The notes beneath the pieces were generated by a model that was given only the letters and a program-made list of their open reading frames with translations, made no database searches and was not told where the DNA came from. A stretch of 46,414 bases of DNA from Bacteroidota bacterium (GTDB lineage: Bacteria; Bacteroidota; Ignavibacteria; Ignavibacteriales; Ignavibacteriaceae). Shown piece by piece: positions 7,987 to 17,416 of this stretch. Every line of letters starts with the position of its first letter. The stretch's first letter is position 1. The position numbers and the translations under genes were made by a program. Location of the stretch: positions 1-46,414 of the forward strand of contig JAKAGV010000023.1 of the NCBI GenBank assembly GCA_021815405.1, written 5' to 3'.

Positions 7987-10173
7987 TCAATAAACACTCA
8001 CAGCCAAATACAATGTCCCAAGTACGATAAAAACAACTACTACAGAAAATAAAAATCCAATAGTATCCTGTCTGTTCCATTTATAAATTTCTAGATTACT
8101 CTTTGGAAATAATAACACTTTTTTAGTTTTTTCCGGATTGTCGAAGGATTCTTTTAAATCAGCAGCATCAGCAGCCGCACCTAAGCCTCTCACTCTTGTA
8201 CGCATCTTGATGAAGAATCTCTCTGTTACTTCGTCATTATTCTTTTTAGTCGATAATGAAACTATTATTAAGATTAAGAAAGGAAATACAAGTCTTATCA
8301 ACATCCTGATTGTTTCATTCAAAGCATAGGGTTCATCCTGAAGTTTGAATCCAATAGCGTGCAATATTACAAGCTCGGGATAGAAATAACCGCGCGCTTC
8401 AAGTATTCCATTTTTATTTAATTCCGGCTGCTTCGACCAAAATATTGCTTTTGAAGGTAATTCATATTTTTTTGCAAACTTTCTACCAACAACCAATTTT
8501 ATAGGGCGTTCACCCACAACTTTATGTTCTTGATTTAGTTCCTGCCAATCAGCTATTTCCTTATTTCTCTTCTCAACATCAAATTCTCTAGCTGTGTAAG
8601 TACGGGTTACCGGGTTTGGATGGGTTCTCAGTAGCATTGTCATATCCGTTCTTAAAGATGGAAATACTGCTGGAAGTGTTAATGGAATTACATAAAATAC
8701 AAAAAGTGTAATTAAAATTGATGCCCAAGCACCCTGCCTATTTGCACGCCGCCATTTTAATCCAAGCCAGAATGCGGGCGCAAAAATAACGAAGAACTCC
8801 CAGATGAATTTTAAAATTTCAAAGATGTTATCAAATTGCAGGGAGACAATTGTTCCGCCAATTAAAAACAATCCGCCGAATATTCTACTTGCCCAAACAT
8901 AATGGCGTTCACTTTTACCCGGCACTAATGGAAGGTAAATATTATGCAGCAATAAACCGGAAACAGTAAGCATTAAAGCACTTGCTGCAGACATTAGAGC
9001 AGCCATGAGTGAAGCAATCATAAATCCGATTAGTCCGAACCCGACTGGTCCAAGTAAATCGTAAGTTGCATATCCCCAAATCAAGTCCGAGTTTTGAATT
9101 TTACCTGTGTACAATAAAATCGCTGACAATCCAACAATACCCCAAAGAATAGTACAAAACCTTTTTATAAATACACCGGTAACAAAGCCGAATCTGGCTG
9201 ATTGTTCATCCTTTGCCGCTGCATTAGTTACTAATTGATTAGGCTGGGTTACAACGGTAATACCTGCGACCAACGATGCTGCAATTATAAAATACCATGT
9301 AAAATCAATTAAAGATGGCGAGCCAAATATATCAAAGAAAGAAGCAGGCAATTTATTATGAAGAATTTCCAGAGCGGCTTTTATATTTCCATTACCGTAC
9401 ACATGAGCAATCCGCGACCATGAAAATGGAATCAATATAACAGATAAGAAAATTATAAAAGTCCCTTGAAGCATGTCAGTATAGAATGCAGCTTCCAATC
9501 CTCCAAGAACGGCATAAGCAATTACGACGAAACAGACAATCCAAATAAGAAGCGATTGACTGAAATACGAAAATGAACTCTGCGGTTTTAAAAGACGTAG
9601 TTCTCTTAATCGTGTTTGTTCGGAATTGTTTAATGAGTTAAAGTCTCGCGATTCCAGGCTGCTTAGCTCTTGAGCTAGCTGGTATTCCTGTTTTTCTTTT
9701 ACTGTATATTCCGAAACACTTTTAGGAGTAATTGCCAGTATTGTTGTGCTCATTGCTTTATAGCCCACTGATAACAACCCCATCATTCCGATAGCAGCAA
9801 CCAGTGCATAAATCCCTGCCATTCTTTTTGAGCCATATCTTTCTTCATAGAAATCTCCCATAGTAAGTAACCTCATTCTTCGCATCCAAGGAGACGTTAC
9901 CCAAAATATGGGAGTAAAGAATACTAGTAACAAAGAACTCCATATACCAGCAGCACCATTATGAAAAGTTGTTGTAGCAACTCCTACAGGTCCGTCAGCA
10001 GAGGTTGCTTGCCCGAAGCTTGCAAATGTTTGGATTACCTTGCCGAATTTTCTTCCGCCTAAGAGATAATCTTCCCGGTTTTTAATCCGCCTGCTTGACC
10101 TGATGCCAATACTGATTATTACTGCAAAATATAAAGCAATTACAATAATATCAGTTATTTGAAGTCCAAACAT
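7987..10173 (-). CDS. Sodium/solute symporter family (SSS) carrier, extended form
   Basis: Inner-membrane Na+-coupled carrier for a sugar, inositol or uronate. The N-terminal region shows the SSS pattern: a first membrane helix, then DYLLGGRKFG (about 35-44), then SFGQATSADGPVG (about 51-63). Many hydrophobic helices follow. At 728 residues it is longer than the roughly 500-residue core. It has a charged loop at about 158-195 and a large soluble insertion around 510-615, before two final membrane helices. Such extended carriers are common in polysaccharide loci. GGAACT lies about 7 nt before the ATG, and the stop of GH28 is 16 bp upstream. Because no IolT- or ABC-type inositol carrier is present, it is a candidate for inositol uptake, but uronates are equally plausible given neighbours GH28 and GH105. 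Confidence 0.85.
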   Translation of the reverse strand: MFGLQITDIIVIALYFAVIISIGIRSSRRIKNREDYLLGGRKFGKVIQTFASFGQATSADGPVGVATTTFHNGAAGIWSSLLLVFFTPIFWVTSPWMRRMRLLTMGDFYEERYGSKRMAGIYALVAAIGMMGLLSVGYKAMSTTILAITPKSVSEYTVKEKQEYQLAQELSSLESRDFNSLNNSEQTRLRELRLLKPQSSFSYFSQSLLIWIVCFVVIAYAVLGGLEAAFYTDMLQGTFIIFLSVILIPFSWSRIAHVYGNGNIKAALEILHNKLPASFFDIFGSPSLIDFTWYFIIAASLVAGITVVTQPNQLVTNAAAKDEQSARFGFVTGVFIKRFCTILWGIVGLSAILLYTGKIQNSDLIWGYATYDLLGPVGFGLIGFMIASLMAALMSAASALMLTVSGLLLHNIYLPLVPGKSERHYVWASRIFGGLFLIGGTIVSLQFDNIFEILKFIWEFFVIFAPAFWLGLKWRRANRQGAWASILITLFVFYVIPLTLPAVFPSLRTDMTMLLRTHPNPVTRTYTAREFDVEKRNKEIADWQELNQEHKVVGERPIKLVVGRKFAKKYELPSKAIFWSKQPELNKNGILEARGYFYPELVILHAIGFKLQDEPYALNETIRMLIRLVFPFLILIIVSLSTKKNNDEVTERFFIKMRTRVRGLGAAADAADLKESFDNPEKTKKVLLFPKSNLEIYKWNRQDTIGFLFSVVVVFIVLGTLYLAVSVY

Positions 10174-10189
10174 TTGTATAGTTCCTTTT

Positions 10190-11593
10190 TTATTTGATTA
10201 GAACAGTTTTACAATTTTCATATTTGAACGGCTTTGCATTATCTCTAGCGCTTTTACCTGAAATATTTTCTATCAGCAAGTTTTCAACATCATTTGCATA
10301 TAAAACATTATTATAATATGGAGCTACATTCTTTCCCCACTTTAAAGAACAATTTTTTATTGAAATAGATTTTGCCCCCGATAAATAAAACCCCGCTGTA
10401 TCAGCCTTGAATAATCCAACAGTATCTGACGGACGTAAATCGTAAATACCCCCGGTATAATTCGTACTTTTGTCTATTTCAATTTCAACATTATTAAAGC
10501 GGACGGCGCTTATTTTATTTTTTTCGCAGCCGACAAATATTCCGTTTTCGCTTTTACAACTGATATTAGAGAAAGAAACATTTCTTACTTCACCTACACT
10601 TCCTTCCGTCTGTCCTTCCGCAAATCTTAAGTTGGAATCTTTATCCGAAATTGATTTTCTTTTATATGCTGTAACGTAAACCGGCTCGGCTTTACCCCAC
10701 CAAACATCATCGAACAATCTTCCTTCGATAGAAATATTTTCGAATGCAATATTTTCAACTATTCCTTCATCTCTGTTCTGGATCCCGATTCCGCGGTTAC
10801 TTGATTTTATTGCACAATCTTTTATGAAAACATTTCTAATTGCATCCATATTCTCGCTTCCAAGCTTAATTGAGCATGAAGTCGAAGTCATAGTGCAATT
10901 TGAAACAATTACATCTTCAGTCGGACCGAATTCCTTGTACTCTCTCCTTGTCTTGAAGCAGATACAATCATCTCCGGATTCTATGTAGCAATTTTTTATT
11001 TGAACATTCCTTGAATGATCTAAGTCGATACCGTCTGAATTTCTAATCTTCAAATTGTTTAAGATTCTAATTCCGTTTATTAAAACATTGACGCATCCTA
11101 CTAGATGCAGACACCAATATGCAGAATTCTTGAAAGTGATTCCGCTTATTTCTAAATCTTTAAAATTAACAAAAGTCATTATGTGCGGACGGCGGTCAAA
11201 CTTGTCGAAGTCTTTTAATACATAAGCAGCTTTCTCTTCCGGTCCCATAAAGGCAATGCCGTTGCCGTCAATAATACCTTCACCACTTATCTTAACTTTC
11301 TCTGCATTCTCACCGCCAATCCATATACTGCCTTCACCAAAGTTTTCTCTAAAAGCGCTCTTCGTGTAAAGTGATTCATCAGGATTTGCAAGTATTATTG
11401 CATTGGTTTCAAGATGAAGTTCAACAAATGATTTCAAATTAAAAGAACCAGTCAAGAAAATATTATTTCCAGGAATGTTGACAACTCCGCCGCCGGCAAT
11501 GCTGCAGTTATCAATGGCTTTTTGTATTGCACCGGCATTTTCGGTTTTACCATCACCAACAGCCCCGTAATTTCTTATGTCAAATATCTTCAT
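10190..11593 (-). CDS. GH28 family polygalacturonase-like enzyme, probably cytoplasmic
   Basis: Parallel beta-helix hydrolase of galacturonide linkages in pectin. It opens with IRNYGAVGDGKTENAGAIQKAI (given here in part, residues about 6-25), the standard GH28/pectate-lyase-superfamily N-terminus. The catalytic aspartate motifs are present: NSDGIDLDH and SGDDCICFK. The third family motif, GHG, is not found. The aligned stretch reads SCSIKLGSEN, as in a subgroup of bacterial GH28 enzymes from polysaccharide loci. There is no signal peptide, so it probably trims imported oligogalacturonides from an end. It has 467 residues, near normal size. It is 16 bp from its neighbours on both sides (GH92 upstream, symporter downstream), so it is co-transcribed with them. 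Substrate could be homogalacturonan, rhamnogalacturonan or xylogalacturonan. Confidence 0.85.
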   Translation of the reverse strand: MKIFDIRNYGAVGDGKTENAGAIQKAIDNCSIAGGGVVNIPGNNIFLTGSFNLKSFVELHLETNAIILANPDESLYTKSAFRENFGEGSIWIGGENAEKVKISGEGIIDGNGIAFMGPEEKAAYVLKDFDKFDRRPHIMTFVNFKDLEISGITFKNSAYWCLHLVGCVNVLINGIRILNNLKIRNSDGIDLDHSRNVQIKNCYIESGDDCICFKTRREYKEFGPTEDVIVSNCTMTSTSCSIKLGSENMDAIRNVFIKDCAIKSSNRGIGIQNRDEGIVENIAFENISIEGRLFDDVWWGKAEPVYVTAYKRKSISDKDSNLRFAEGQTEGSVGEVRNVSFSNISCKSENGIFVGCEKNKISAVRFNNVEIEIDKSTNYTGGIYDLRPSDTVGLFKADTAGFYLSGAKSISIKNCSLKWGKNVAPYYNNVLYANDVENLLIENISGKSARDNAKPFKYENCKTVLIK

Positions 11594-11609
11594 TTAATTA
11601 ATCTTCAAA

Positions 11610-13898
11610 TTATTTAAAAAGAGGAGGTAAAATTTTATCTCCCCAACTTGAAGGCTGGGCACTCATTTCCAAAACTAGTTCTCCTCCGTTAACAATATCC
11701 TGATGTTCAATCCATGCCTGGTTAAATGGTTTACCATTCAATAATGCTGATTTAATATAAACATTCTTATTGGAAAGATTGTGTGCTATGATTTTAAATT
11801 CCTTTCCGTTTTCAAGATGAATTATCGTCTGCTTAAAAAATGGCGAAGTTATAAGATAGTATGGTTGACCGGCATTCGGATAAATTCCCATCATATGGAA
11901 ATCAAGCCATGACGACATTGCCCCTGAATCATCGTTACCGGGAAGACCAGCATGTGAGCTGTTATAATTCTTTTCGACTATTTCTCTAGTACGCTTGCTG
12001 CTTAGATCAGGTCTTCCAATCCAGTGATACAAGCATGAAGTGAGAAAATCCGGCTCATTGCCTACATTATAATAATCTTTATCGAAGAACGTATTCAATC
12101 TATTAAGAAATGCTTCGTCTCCGCCGCATTTCTCAATTAACTTCAGAACGTTTTGAGGAACAAAGAAAGAATATTCCCATGAACAGCCTTCATAAAAGAA
12201 TCCGCACCACCAGCATACGCAAACGGGCCACTCAAAAGTTAACGGTGTGTAACGTACATAAGTTCTTCGTCCATTCTGAATATCGCATTGAACGCTATCA
12301 ACCCAATTGCCGGATGCATCCTTCGGCATAATAAAGCCTCGAGCACCGTGGTCTTCAACATTTCTCCAGAGGTTCTGCCAATTATTGGATTGTTTGATAA
12401 ACCGCTCATACACACCCATCCGGTTTATTCCTTTTGCCACTTCGGCTAAACAAAAATCATCGTAAGCGTACTCTACCGTTCTGTTTCCTGCACGGACATA
12501 ATTTGTAGAAACATATCCGAGCCGATTATAATCAGTCAGTCCACCTCTGCCTTCTTTCTCTGCTTTGCCTCCAGGTGGAATTTCTGCATCCTTTAGCATA
12601 GCTTCAAGAGCCAGACTATAATTGATTCCTTTCAATCCTTTTGTGTATGCATCTGCAATAACAACTTCTGCATTTGATCCGCCTTGTGTACGACCATTGC
12701 AGTTACCGCTTCTTGCATCAGGCAAGTAACCGTCATATTTATAAATACCAAGCAATGCATTAACAATATCAACTTCCCTCGAAGGATCAATTAAAGTAAT
12801 AAGAGGAAGTGAAGTTCTATAAATATCCCAAAGTGCATAGAAGTCATCATAATAAGGCAATGAAGAAATCCATAAAGGATTTTCACCTGTTCTGTTTACG
12901 GGCATCAGCATTGTATGATACATGGCAGTGTAAAACATTTTTTTCTGTTCAGGAGTGCCATCGATTTCGATTCTTTTTAATAGGTCTTCCCACTTGCTGC
13001 ATGTTTGCTGCTCAACTTCATCAAAATTCCAGTTAGGAATTTCTTCCATAATATTATGCTTAGCTTTTAATGAACTAAGAAAAGAAATTCCTATTTTAAT
13101 TTGAACGGTTTTAACATCCGGCTCATCGAAATAAAGAAACGCACCCGTCTTCTCGCCGGAATCATACTGCGACTTGACTCCTGGTAAAATTTTTTCCCCT
13201 TTCCATGTACCATAGTTTGTAAACGGATGATCAAAAACTGCATAGAAATAAACGGTGTAAGCTTTGCCATTGTTCCATCCGCCACGAATTCTTGAGTACC
13301 CTTCGACAGAAGTATCCGATAAGATTTGAACCTCTGAACCTACAAACTGCTGCGCCTCGCGCGCATCGGGAATTGATTCTTCACCAAGGAAAAACCCGGC
13401 ATCTATCTTAATTCCTTTCTTTCCTTCATTGTAAAAAGTATAACGATGAAAAGCCACTCTGACGGCTGCTGTAAGTTCAACTTTAATGTTCCACTTTTTA
13501 AGATCAACGCTGTAATATCCGCAGCGAGCCACTTCATTTGAACGTAATGATTCCTGGTATATTGAATTGAAGTTGCCTTCAAACGGCATAATGGAAATGT
13601 TTCCGTATTTTGGTCCGCCTCCTGTTCCGCTTACATGAGTTTGACTAAATCCGAAAACAGTCTTCGTGGTGTCTGCATCATAACCGCTGTTTGAACCAAT
13701 ATTGCAGTCCGGTCCTGGCTTTACCATTCCGAAGGGACAAGAAGGTCCAACAAAAATATGACCTCCTCCGCTTGAACCTATGAAAGGATCAATGTATTTG
13801 TAAAGATTCTGTGAATGTAAATTCGCAAAGAAAAAAATCATGAATAAGAAGAATAGAATTCTTCTTAAATTATTTTTTATGGTAGAATCTTTTCTCAT
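11610..13898 (-). CDS. GH92 family exo-alpha-mannosidase (first of two), exported
   Basis: Calcium-dependent inverting exo-mannosidase family acting on alpha-mannosides of N-glycans, yeast mannan or glycolipids. The signal peptide spans about 12-30. The N-terminal GH92 signature is YIDPFIGSSGGGHIF with CPFGMVKPGPD. The catalytic-acid region appears as EGCSWEYSFFVPQN and the base region as GNDDSGAMSSW. In these two motifs the usual Gln of WQY is Glu, and the Gln of GQMS is Ala, so this copy is divergent around the sugar site. I start it at the ATG at 13898, preceded by AGGA, rather than the TTG one codon earlier. It follows iolG by 32 bp and precedes GH28 by 16 bp. No T9SS tail, so it is likely periplasmic or a surface lipoprotein. 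Confidence 0.88.
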   Translation of the reverse strand: MRKDSTIKNNLRRILFFLFMIFFFANLHSQNLYKYIDPFIGSSGGGHIFVGPSCPFGMVKPGPDCNIGSNSGYDADTTKTVFGFSQTHVSGTGGGPKYGNISIMPFEGNFNSIYQESLRSNEVARCGYYSVDLKKWNIKVELTAAVRVAFHRYTFYNEGKKGIKIDAGFFLGEESIPDAREAQQFVGSEVQILSDTSVEGYSRIRGGWNNGKAYTVYFYAVFDHPFTNYGTWKGEKILPGVKSQYDSGEKTGAFLYFDEPDVKTVQIKIGISFLSSLKAKHNIMEEIPNWNFDEVEQQTCSKWEDLLKRIEIDGTPEQKKMFYTAMYHTMLMPVNRTGENPLWISSLPYYDDFYALWDIYRTSLPLITLIDPSREVDIVNALLGIYKYDGYLPDARSGNCNGRTQGGSNAEVVIADAYTKGLKGINYSLALEAMLKDAEIPPGGKAEKEGRGGLTDYNRLGYVSTNYVRAGNRTVEYAYDDFCLAEVAKGINRMGVYERFIKQSNNWQNLWRNVEDHGARGFIMPKDASGNWVDSVQCDIQNGRRTYVRYTPLTFEWPVCVCWWCGFFYEGCSWEYSFFVPQNVLKLIEKCGGDEAFLNRLNTFFDKDYYNVGNEPDFLTSCLYHWIGRPDLSSKRTREIVEKNYNSSHAGLPGNDDSGAMSSWLDFHMMGIYPNAGQPYYLITSPFFKQTIIHLENGKEFKIIAHNLSNKNVYIKSALLNGKPFNQAWIEHQDIVNGGELVLEMSAQPSSWGDKILPPLFK

Positions 13899-13930
13899 CA
13901 AATTCCTGCACAGTTTAATATTTAAGATCT

Positions 13931-14950
13931 TTATTTATCAAAAACTTCAGAAACTTTTACGGGGCGTTTAAGTTTTAAAGATTTCTTTGCCGCTAGTCCG
14001 ATTGCAACCGATAAAAGTCCATCCTTTCCACCCACACTAACGTGAAGATCTTCGGCAACCGCATGACAGAATTCTTTTATTTCACTAGCATACGCTTCAA
14101 TATATCTGTCCATAAAAAAGTTTAATGGCAAAGAAGAATGTACACCATCTCTGCTGTAATAATCATGATTATCCGGAGCGTTATTATCTACCTTAACCAT
14201 GCCTTCCGAACCGAATATTTCAACACGCTGGTCGTAACCGTAAACAGCTTGACGGCTGTTATCAATTACTCCTAGCGTTCCGTTTTCAAACTTTAAAGTT
14301 AGTATAGCCGTATCAACATCTCCAGCTTTACCAATTTTTTCATCAACCATTACACCGGCAGCAACATAGACCTCTTCAACTTCACTTCCAACAATATAAC
14401 GCGCCATATCAAAATCGTGAATCGTCATATCCAGGAACATTCCTCCAGAAACAGCTACATATTCCGGCGGCGGAGGGGCGGGGTCTCTTGACGTAATTTT
14501 TAAAATGTGCGGTTCACCGATTTTCCCTTCAACAACCATCTGCTTAATTTTTTTGAAGTTAGAATCGAAACGCCTGTTAAAGCCGACCATTAATTTTACG
14601 CCGCTCTTTTCAACAGCATCAAGTGCATTTTGAATAGTATTCAAATCAAGATCAACAGGCTTTTCACAAAAAATATGCTTACCTGCTTTTGCCGCTTCAA
14701 TAATAATGCGTGCATGTGTATCGGTAGGAGAACAAATTAATACGGCATCAATTTCCTGATTGTTTATAATATCGCGATAATCTTCCGTCACTGATTTTAC
14801 AGAAAAGCGGCTTGCTAATTCCTTTGCGGATGATTTGTTAATATCTGCCAGCGCAACAATTTGTGCTTCAGGAATGTTTTGAGCAATTGTTTCTGTATGG
14901 ACTTTTCCGATGCGTCCAGTTCCGATTACTCCTATTTTTATCTTTTTCAT
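13931..14950 (-). CDS. iolG: Inositol 2-dehydrogenase
   Basis: Catalyses the first step of inositol catabolism, NAD+-dependent oxidation of myo-inositol to 2-keto-myo-inositol (scyllo-inosose). The 339-residue Gfo/Idh/MocA protein has the Rossmann motif GVIGTGRIG (about 7-15). The catalytic lysine is Lys97 in CEKPVD, and the active-site pair Asp174 and His178 lies in FLDMTIHDFD, positions matching the Lys-Asp-His triad known in Bacillus IolG. It is the last gene of the iol block, 26 bp after iolE and 32 bp before the first GH92 gene. Related enzymes act on scyllo-inositol or other polyols. The iolE neighbour and the complete pathway make the inositol role very likely. Confidence 0.92.
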   Translation of the reverse strand: MKKIKIGVIGTGRIGKVHTETIAQNIPEAQIVALADINKSSAKELASRFSVKSVTEDYRDIINNQEIDAVLICSPTDTHARIIIEAAKAGKHIFCEKPVDLDLNTIQNALDAVEKSGVKLMVGFNRRFDSNFKKIKQMVVEGKIGEPHILKITSRDPAPPPPEYVAVSGGMFLDMTIHDFDMARYIVGSEVEEVYVAAGVMVDEKIGKAGDVDTAILTLKFENGTLGVIDNSRQAVYGYDQRVEIFGSEGMVKVDNNAPDNHDYYSRDGVHSSLPLNFFMDRYIEAYASEIKEFCHAVAEDLHVSVGGKDGLLSVAIGLAAKKSLKLKRPVKVSEVFDK

Positions 14951-14976
14951 TTTGTATCCACCAACATTTATAGTAA

Positions 14977-15876
14977 TTAAATTCCAAGTGTTTTAATAAA
15001 ATTTCTGTTGTTCTGTGCGCACTCTTTTGGTTTACCCATCCCGGGCAAAACGTCCTGCTCAACAACAATCCATTTTTCATATTTCATATTTTGTAACTCA
15101 CAGATGATGGATTGAAAATCCACCGAACCTTTGCCTAGCTCGCAGAAAACTCCGTTTCTTACCGATTCAAAATAATCCCAATTCTGCAATCGCGACTTTC
15201 CCGAAACTTTATTATCGCAGTCCTTAAAATGAATATGCCAAATTCTATTAGAATATTTTTTCAATGCTTCAACCGGATCTCCTCCGCCGAATTTATAATG
15301 CCCGGTATCCAGTACAAGTCCAAGTAAGTCTGGTACGGTTGAGTTCATCAGCATCTCTATTTCTTCCGGAGTTTCAATATAGCCTCCGCAATGATGATGA
15401 AATATGGTTCTCAATCCGGTTTCTTCTTTAACTATTTTTGCAAGTTCATTTGCGCCTTTACTAAAAATATTCCATTCGACTTTTGTTAATCCCAAATCCG
15501 GTGTAATTCTACCAGCATTTTTAGTTCTTACCGGAATAGTTCCATTATCATCAGCTAAGACAATAAAAGCTTCGGGAAATCCCGCATCCCGCATTAAAGC
15601 CGCTGTTTTGACTGCTGTATTTATTCCTTCATCATGCTTACTTTTTTCTTTTAATAAAACCGGAACAAAAGCACCTAACAATTTCAAATTTCGTTTATCC
15701 AGCTCCGACTTTAATTTTTGCGGGTCGGTAGGCATAAATCCCCAATCACCTAATTCTGTTCCTTCATATCCGGTTTGTTTTATTTCATCAAGTACCTGAA
15801 TGTAATCAGGTGATTTTCCTTCTAATTCGAATTCAAGAACTCCCCATGAACAGGGAGCATTAGCTATTTTAATCAT
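14977..15876 (-). CDS. iolE: Inosose dehydratase (2-keto-myo-inositol dehydratase)
   Basis: Removes water from 2-keto-myo-inositol to give 3D-(3,5/4)-trihydroxycyclohexane-1,2-dione, the substrate of IolD. It is a TIM-barrel metal enzyme of the xylose-isomerase-like superfamily. Visible landmarks are the N-terminal IANAPCSWGVLEFE, FHHHCGGYIETPEE, VLDTGHYKFGGGDP, WHIHFKDCD and VVEQDV, which carry the acidic and histidine metal ligands. I place the start at the ATG at 15876 because GAGG lies 7 nt before it; a GTG four codons earlier would overlap that site. The gap to iolA is 17 bp. The length of about 299 residues is normal for IolE. Confidence 0.92.
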   Translation of the reverse strand: MIKIANAPCSWGVLEFELEGKSPDYIQVLDEIKQTGYEGTELGDWGFMPTDPQKLKSELDKRNLKLLGAFVPVLLKEKSKHDEGINTAVKTAALMRDAGFPEAFIVLADDNGTIPVRTKNAGRITPDLGLTKVEWNIFSKGANELAKIVKEETGLRTIFHHHCGGYIETPEEIEMLMNSTVPDLLGLVLDTGHYKFGGGDPVEALKKYSNRIWHIHFKDCDNKVSGKSRLQNWDYFESVRNGVFCELGKGSVDFQSIICELQNMKYEKWIVVEQDVLPGMGKPKECAQNNRNFIKTLGI

Positions 15877-15893
15877 TTTATACCTCACTTATA

Positions 15894-17363
15894 CTAAAAT
15901 TTTCTAGTCCATTCTTCATGCCAGCGTTCAATAACAACTTTTGTTTGAGTAAAAAATTCTACTGCGTGTTTTGATTGCCCATGTAAATCTCCAAAGAAAG
16001 ATTCTTTCCATCCACTGAACGGGAAAAAAGCCATTGGAGCCGGGACTCCAATGTTAACTCCAATATTTCCGGCTAAAACTTCATGCCTAAACTTTCTTGC
16101 TGCCGAACCACTAGTTGTAAAAATACATGCTGCGTTTCCATACCTTCCTGTGTTAATAAATTTAATTGCATCATCCAGAGTATCGACATACTTAAGATTC
16201 ATAACCGGTCCGAAAATTTCTTTTTCCGCTGCTTCGGAATTTTCCGAAACATTTTCAATTACTGTTGGAAGAAGATAATTTCCTTTTTCAAATGTTTTAA
16301 CATTTTTATTCCTACCGTCAAGCAAAACTTTGGCTCCTTTGCTTTCTGCATCTTCGATTATTTTTTCAATCCTTATTTTGCTTTCTTTAGTAATAATCGC
16401 TCCCATCTGAGAGCTTTTATCCAGACCGTAGCAGGTAGTTTTGGATTTGGCATCATCAATAATTTTATCTTTAAACTTTTCCTTCGCATCGCCGACAAGA
16501 ATAATTGTAGAAGCTGCAAGACATCTCTGACCTGCACAGCCGTAAACACTATCCGCTATAATTCTAGTGGTCGTTTCAATATCTGCATCCGGCATAACAA
16601 CCAAAGGATTTTTTGCACCACCCTGTGCCTGAACTCGCTTGCCATTCTCAGTTCCTTTTGAGTAAATATATTTTGCAACTTTGGTAGAGCCTACAAAACT
16701 GACAGCCTTTATTTCGGAATTAGTTAGAATTGCATCAACAGTTTCTTTGGCACCGTGAACCAAATTCAATACTCCATTAGGGAGATTCAATTCTTCAAAG
16801 AGTTCAAAGATGCGTGTCATTGTTCCGGGAACTTTCTCCGACGGCTTAACAATGTAAGCGTTTCCGCACGCAAGCGCGTAAGGAAAAAACCAGAATGAAA
16901 TCATCACCGGAAAATTAAATGGAGCTATGCATGCACCTACTCCCAGCGGCTGACGGATTACAAACTCATCAATGCCTGAAGAAATATCTTCCGAAAATTC
17001 TCCTTGCATCATTGTTGGTATCCCGCAAGCGACTTCGATATTTTCCACGGCTCTTACAACTTCAGCTTTGGATTCTGCAAAGGTCTTACCACTTTCCATC
17101 GTGCAAATTGAAGCAATCTCATCGGCATTGTTTTCAAGAATAGTTTTCATCTTAAAAAGGTATTGAATCCTTTTTTCAGCCGGAAAGTTTCTCCATTCAT
17201 CAAAAGCTTCAGCCGCTTTTGCTGCAGCTAAATCCAAATCTTCTTTGCATCCTTGCGGCACCTGACTTATAATTTCGCCGGTACCCGGATTTTCAACATC
17301 CAGGAATACTTCCGTTTTGCTATCAATCCATTCTCCATTAATATAGTTTTTAAGTCTTCTCAT
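15894..17363 (-). CDS. iolA: Methylmalonate/malonate-semialdehyde dehydrogenase (CoA-acylating)
   Basis: Final enzyme of the inositol pathway: converts malonate semialdehyde to acetyl-CoA and CO2 with NAD+ and CoA. The 489-residue aldehyde dehydrogenase has the MMSDH-type sequence throughout: PFNFPVMISFWFFPYALACGN (in part, about 148-165), FVGSTKVAKYI (about 223-233), and the catalytic Cys281 in YGCAGQRCLA, the hallmark of the MmsA/IolA subgroup. EIFGPVMNLKYVDTLDDAI follows near the C-terminus. It lies within the iol block, between iolD (53 bp upstream) and iolE. In other genomes the same enzyme serves valine degradation (mmsA); its place here favours inositol use. Confidence 0.93.
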   Translation of the reverse strand: MRRLKNYINGEWIDSKTEVFLDVENPGTGEIISQVPQGCKEDLDLAAAKAAEAFDEWRNFPAEKRIQYLFKMKTILENNADEIASICTMESGKTFAESKAEVVRAVENIEVACGIPTMMQGEFSEDISSGIDEFVIRQPLGVGACIAPFNFPVMISFWFFPYALACGNAYIVKPSEKVPGTMTRIFELFEELNLPNGVLNLVHGAKETVDAILTNSEIKAVSFVGSTKVAKYIYSKGTENGKRVQAQGGAKNPLVVMPDADIETTTRIIADSVYGCAGQRCLAASTIILVGDAKEKFKDKIIDDAKSKTTCYGLDKSSQMGAIITKESKIRIEKIIEDAESKGAKVLLDGRNKNVKTFEKGNYLLPTVIENVSENSEAAEKEIFGPVMNLKYVDTLDDAIKFINTGRYGNAACIFTTSGSAARKFRHEVLAGNIGVNIGVPAPMAFFPFSGWKESFFGDLHGQSKHAVEFFTQTKVVIERWHEEWTRKF

Positions 17364-17416
17364 TTACTACTCCAATATTCCATTTCTCTGAAATTCTAAT
17401 TCCATATAAATTAAGT

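Noticed and set aside
15404-15799. Plus-strand open frame of 131 codons opposite iolE
   Set aside because: Lies entirely within the well-conserved iolE gene; low-complexity composition and no similarity recognised.
16083-16661. Plus-strand open frame of 192 codons opposite iolA
   Set aside because: Rich in Cys, Phe and Ile in the pattern of an antisense shadow, with no ribosome-binding site, and iolA on the other strand is unambiguous.
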